Origin: CAWCUU01 sp963798855
GTDB lineage: Bacteria; Gemmatimonadota; Gemmatimonadetes; Longimicrobiales; RSA9
Direction of reading: 5' to 3'
Assembly (NCBI GenBank): GCA_963798855.1
Contig: CAWCUU010000003.1
Coordinates: forward strand, 124,001 to 188,000
Length of the DNA stretch: 64,000 nt
The notes below the pieces were generated by a model. It was not told the DNA's origin. It saw only the letters and a list, made by a program, of their open reading frames with translations, and ran no database searches. The position numbers were made by a program, and so were the translations under genes. Of this stretch, positions 62,315 to 64,000 are shown piece by piece. The first letter of the stretch is position 1; the number at the start of each line of letters is the position of its first letter.

Positions 62315-63346
62315 GTGAGCCTGACGATAGGTTTCGCATACAACGAGCGGCCACCGGAGGACGAAGAGCCTCCCGGTAGTCCGTCCCACGACCGCTATGC
62401 GGAGTGGGACGATCCCGCGACCATTGCCGCCGTCGAGGCGGCGCTCTCCCGGCTCGGCTACGTGGTCCGCCTCGAGGCCGATGCCGACTTCCCCTTCCGG
62501 CTGCGCGAAGCGCGGCCGGATCTCGTATTCAACATCGCCGAAGGGCTCCACGGCCCTAGTCGCGAGGCGCACGTCCCCGCGATCTGCGAGTTCTTCGACG
62601 TCCCCTACACCGGCAGCGATCCCCTCAGCCTCGCGCTTTCGCTCGACAAGCGCAGGGCGAAGGACGCGTTCCGCGCCCGCGGAGTCGCGACGCCCGCCGA
62701 TTTCGTAGCCGGCAATAGCGCCGGGCCGCTGCCCCGCGGCGAATTCCCGCTGCCCGCGATGGTGAAGCCGCTCTTCGAGGGGTCGAGCAAGGGCATAGAC
62801 GCAGGCTCGCTCTGTCACAGCCGGGAGGCGGTCGCCGATCGGGTGGCGGAGGTCGTCGCCCGCTACGGGCAGGCGGCCCTGGTGGAGGAATTCCTGCCAG
62901 GCCGGGAGTTCACCTGCGCGATCCTCGGCAACGGACCGTCCGCTCGCGTCCTGCCGATCGTCGAGATCCGCTTCGATGCCCTGCCGGTCGGCGCGCCGCC
63001 GATCTACGGCTGGGAAGCGAAGTGGCTGTGGGACCGACCTGACGAGCCGATCGAGGTGTTCCGCTGCCCCGCCGACGTGGAGCCGGCTCTCGCCCGCGCG
63101 ATCGAACGCGCCGCGCTCGGCGCCTACCACGCGCTCGGCTGCCGCGACTGGGCGCGCGTCGATGTCCGGCTCGCCGCGGACGGGACGCCGAACGTGCTCG
63201 AGATCAATCCGCTGCCGGGAATCCTGCCGGATCCGGACCAGCACTCGTGCTTCCCCATGGCGGCCTACACTGCCGGGCTGTCGTACGACGATCTCATCGC
63301 CTCCGTCGTGGACGCCGCGCTCGAGCGGCTCGGGATGAGCGCATGA
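62315..63346 (+). CDS. ATP-grasp ligase, D-alanine-D-alanine ligase-like
   Basis: 343 aa from the GTG at 62315. DLVFNIAEGLHGPSREAHVPA, DVPYTGSDPLSLALSLDKRRAKD, AMVKPLFEGSSKGID, LVEEFLPGREFTCAIL and the metal site NVLEINPLPGILPD follow the Ddl pattern. The omega-loop and substrate region differ from housekeeping Ddl, and a second copy follows at once with an ATGA overlap, so a role in a non-ribosomal peptide or modified dipeptide is possible. It is divergent from aroB. Confidence 0.88.
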   Translation: MSLTIGFAYNERPPEDEEPPGSPSHDRYAEWDDPATIAAVEAALSRLGYVVRLEADADFPFRLREARPDLVFNIAEGLHGPSREAHVPAICEFFDVPYTGSDPLSLALSLDKRRAKDAFRARGVATPADFVAGNSAGPLPRGEFPLPAMVKPLFEGSSKGIDAGSLCHSREAVADRVAEVVARYGQAALVEEFLPGREFTCAILGNGPSARVLPIVEIRFDALPVGAPPIYGWEAKWLWDRPDEPIEVFRCPADVEPALARAIERAALGAYHALGCRDWARVDVRLAADGTPNVLEINPLPGILPDPDQHSCFPMAAYTAGLSYDDLIASVVDAALERLGMSA

Positions 63347-64000
63347 GGATTCTGATCCTGCACGACGACGTCGCCGCGCGCGCGGCCCCGACTGCCGACG
63401 AGGTCGGTGTGCTCTCGGCCGTGCACGCGGTCACGAGTGCGCTCCGGTCACTCGACCACGAGCCCCGCGTGCTTGCCCTCGGAACCGATTTCGACGCCTG
63501 GACCGCAGCGCTCCGCTCCACGCGACCGGATGTCGTGTTCAATCTCTGCGAGGGAGTCGGCGGCAGCAGCGCCCATGAGCCTCGCGTCGCCGCCGCGGTC
63601 GAGCTGATGGGCGTGCCGCTCACGGGCAGCCCCTCCGAAGCCCTCGCGCTCGCCCGGCGCAAGGACCGCGTCAACGCAGTCCTCTCCGCCTCCGGCCTGC
63701 CCGTCCCGCGCTGGGCCGTCTGGCGTGCGGGCGACCCGCTGCCCAGCTGGCGCCGCTTTCCGGCCATCGTGAAGCCCGCCGCCGAGGACGGCTCGATCGG
63801 GATCACGCAGGCCTCGGTCGTCGACGCCCGCCGGCATCTGCGGCGCGCGATCGGCGACGCGGCCGCGCACGCACCACTGCTCGTGCAGAGCTTCGTGGGC
63901 ACGCGCGAGATCGTCGCCGGACTGCTCGGCGAATCGGTTCTGCCTCTCGCCGAGATCGACTTCTCGGAGATGCCCACAGACCGCCACCGCGTCGTCACCT
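63343..64000 (+). CDS. Second ATP-grasp ligase, D-alanine-D-alanine ligase-like (3' end beyond the window)
   Basis: The ATG at 63343 overlaps the previous stop (ATGA); about 219 residues are visible. RILILHDDV, VVFNLCEGVGGSSAHEPRVAA, VPLTGSPSEALALARRKDRVN, AIVKPAAEDGSIGI and the start of the central domain (LLVQSFVGTREIVAGLLG) match the first gene's N-terminal and middle parts. The C-terminal metal-binding region is not in the window. The tandem arrangement suggests the two act in sequence or as a heterodimer. Confidence 0.86.
   Translation, partial: MRILILHDDVAARAAPTADEVGVLSAVHAVTSALRSLDHEPRVLALGTDFDAWTAALRSTRPDVVFNLCEGVGGSSAHEPRVAAAVELMGVPLTGSPSEALALARRKDRVNAVLSASGLPVPRWAVWRAGDPLPSWRRFPAIVKPAAEDGSIGITQASVVDARRHLRRAIGDAAAHAPLLVQSFVGTREIVAGLLGESVLPLAEIDFSEMPTDRHRVVT

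Overview
The window is a high-GC bacterial chromosome segment with dense genes, many GTG starts and frequent 4-nt stop/start overlaps. The best guess for the source is a soil-type Gemmatimonadota (Gemmatimonadetes) or a close relative. The support is a large lipoprotein whose mature N-terminus reads CKDTTGP, an M15-type peptidase carrying calcium-loop repeats, and the mix of LysM, BON and amidohydrolase proteins. This assignment is an inference: there is no rRNA or other marker here. I saw no tRNA, rRNA, CRISPR array, transposase or prophage genes.

Layout. 1-10.6 kb holds a partial ABC ATPase, a mercuric-reductase-like disulfide oxidoreductase, an EgtD-type histidine methyltransferase, acetyl-CoA synthetase, a DksA/TraR zinc-finger protein, a Fur/PerR regulator, glutamine synthetase, and a two-component pair (REC-HisKA_2 kinase plus ANTAR antiterminator), then a repeat-rich gap and acpS. 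10.6-25 kb is mostly cell envelope: a PBP4 carboxypeptidase fused to LysM domains, NlpC/P60, a PLP enzyme, a small membrane channel-like protein, a DMT transporter, nicotinate phosphoribosyltransferase, an M30-like lipoprotein protease, an M15 peptidase, an SH3 protein and a beta-barrel. 25-31.5 kb is a tungstate/molybdate uptake and molybdopterin cofactor block (tupABC, YIP1 protein, fdhD, mobA, moeA). 31.6-46.5 kb has an Lgt-like fusion protein, ETF-ubiquinone oxidoreductase, an HD-GYP/PATAN signalling protein, two secreted amidohydrolase-family genes, a phosphoribosyltransferase, a BON protein, ETF alpha/beta, a PhzF protein and a DUF3052 protein.

46.4-55.9 kb is the most unusual block. 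Seven tightly coupled minus-strand genes (NAD-dependent epimerase, four glycosyltransferases, a zinc-type alcohol dehydrogenase and a Gfo/Idh oxidoreductase) sit behind a strong hairpin. Beyond it are a glycoside hydrolase whose barrel halves are in swapped order and a CmoB-like methyltransferase. Together they look like an uncharacterised sugar-modification or glycan system. 56-64 kb holds 3-methyladenine DNA glycosylase, a long NYN nuclease with two OST-HTH/LOTUS domains and a helix-hairpin-helix segment, an acyl-CoA ligase, aroB, and two tandem ATP-grasp (D-Ala-D-Ala ligase-like) genes, the second cut by the window end.

A recurring technical feature is that six genes contain an apparent single extra base, usually in a short homopolymer, and a seventh site near 55,138 affects two overlapping gene ends. 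Removing that base in each case restores a family-typical protein. This points to consensus errors in the assembly rather than true gene decay, and it affects how those genes should be read.
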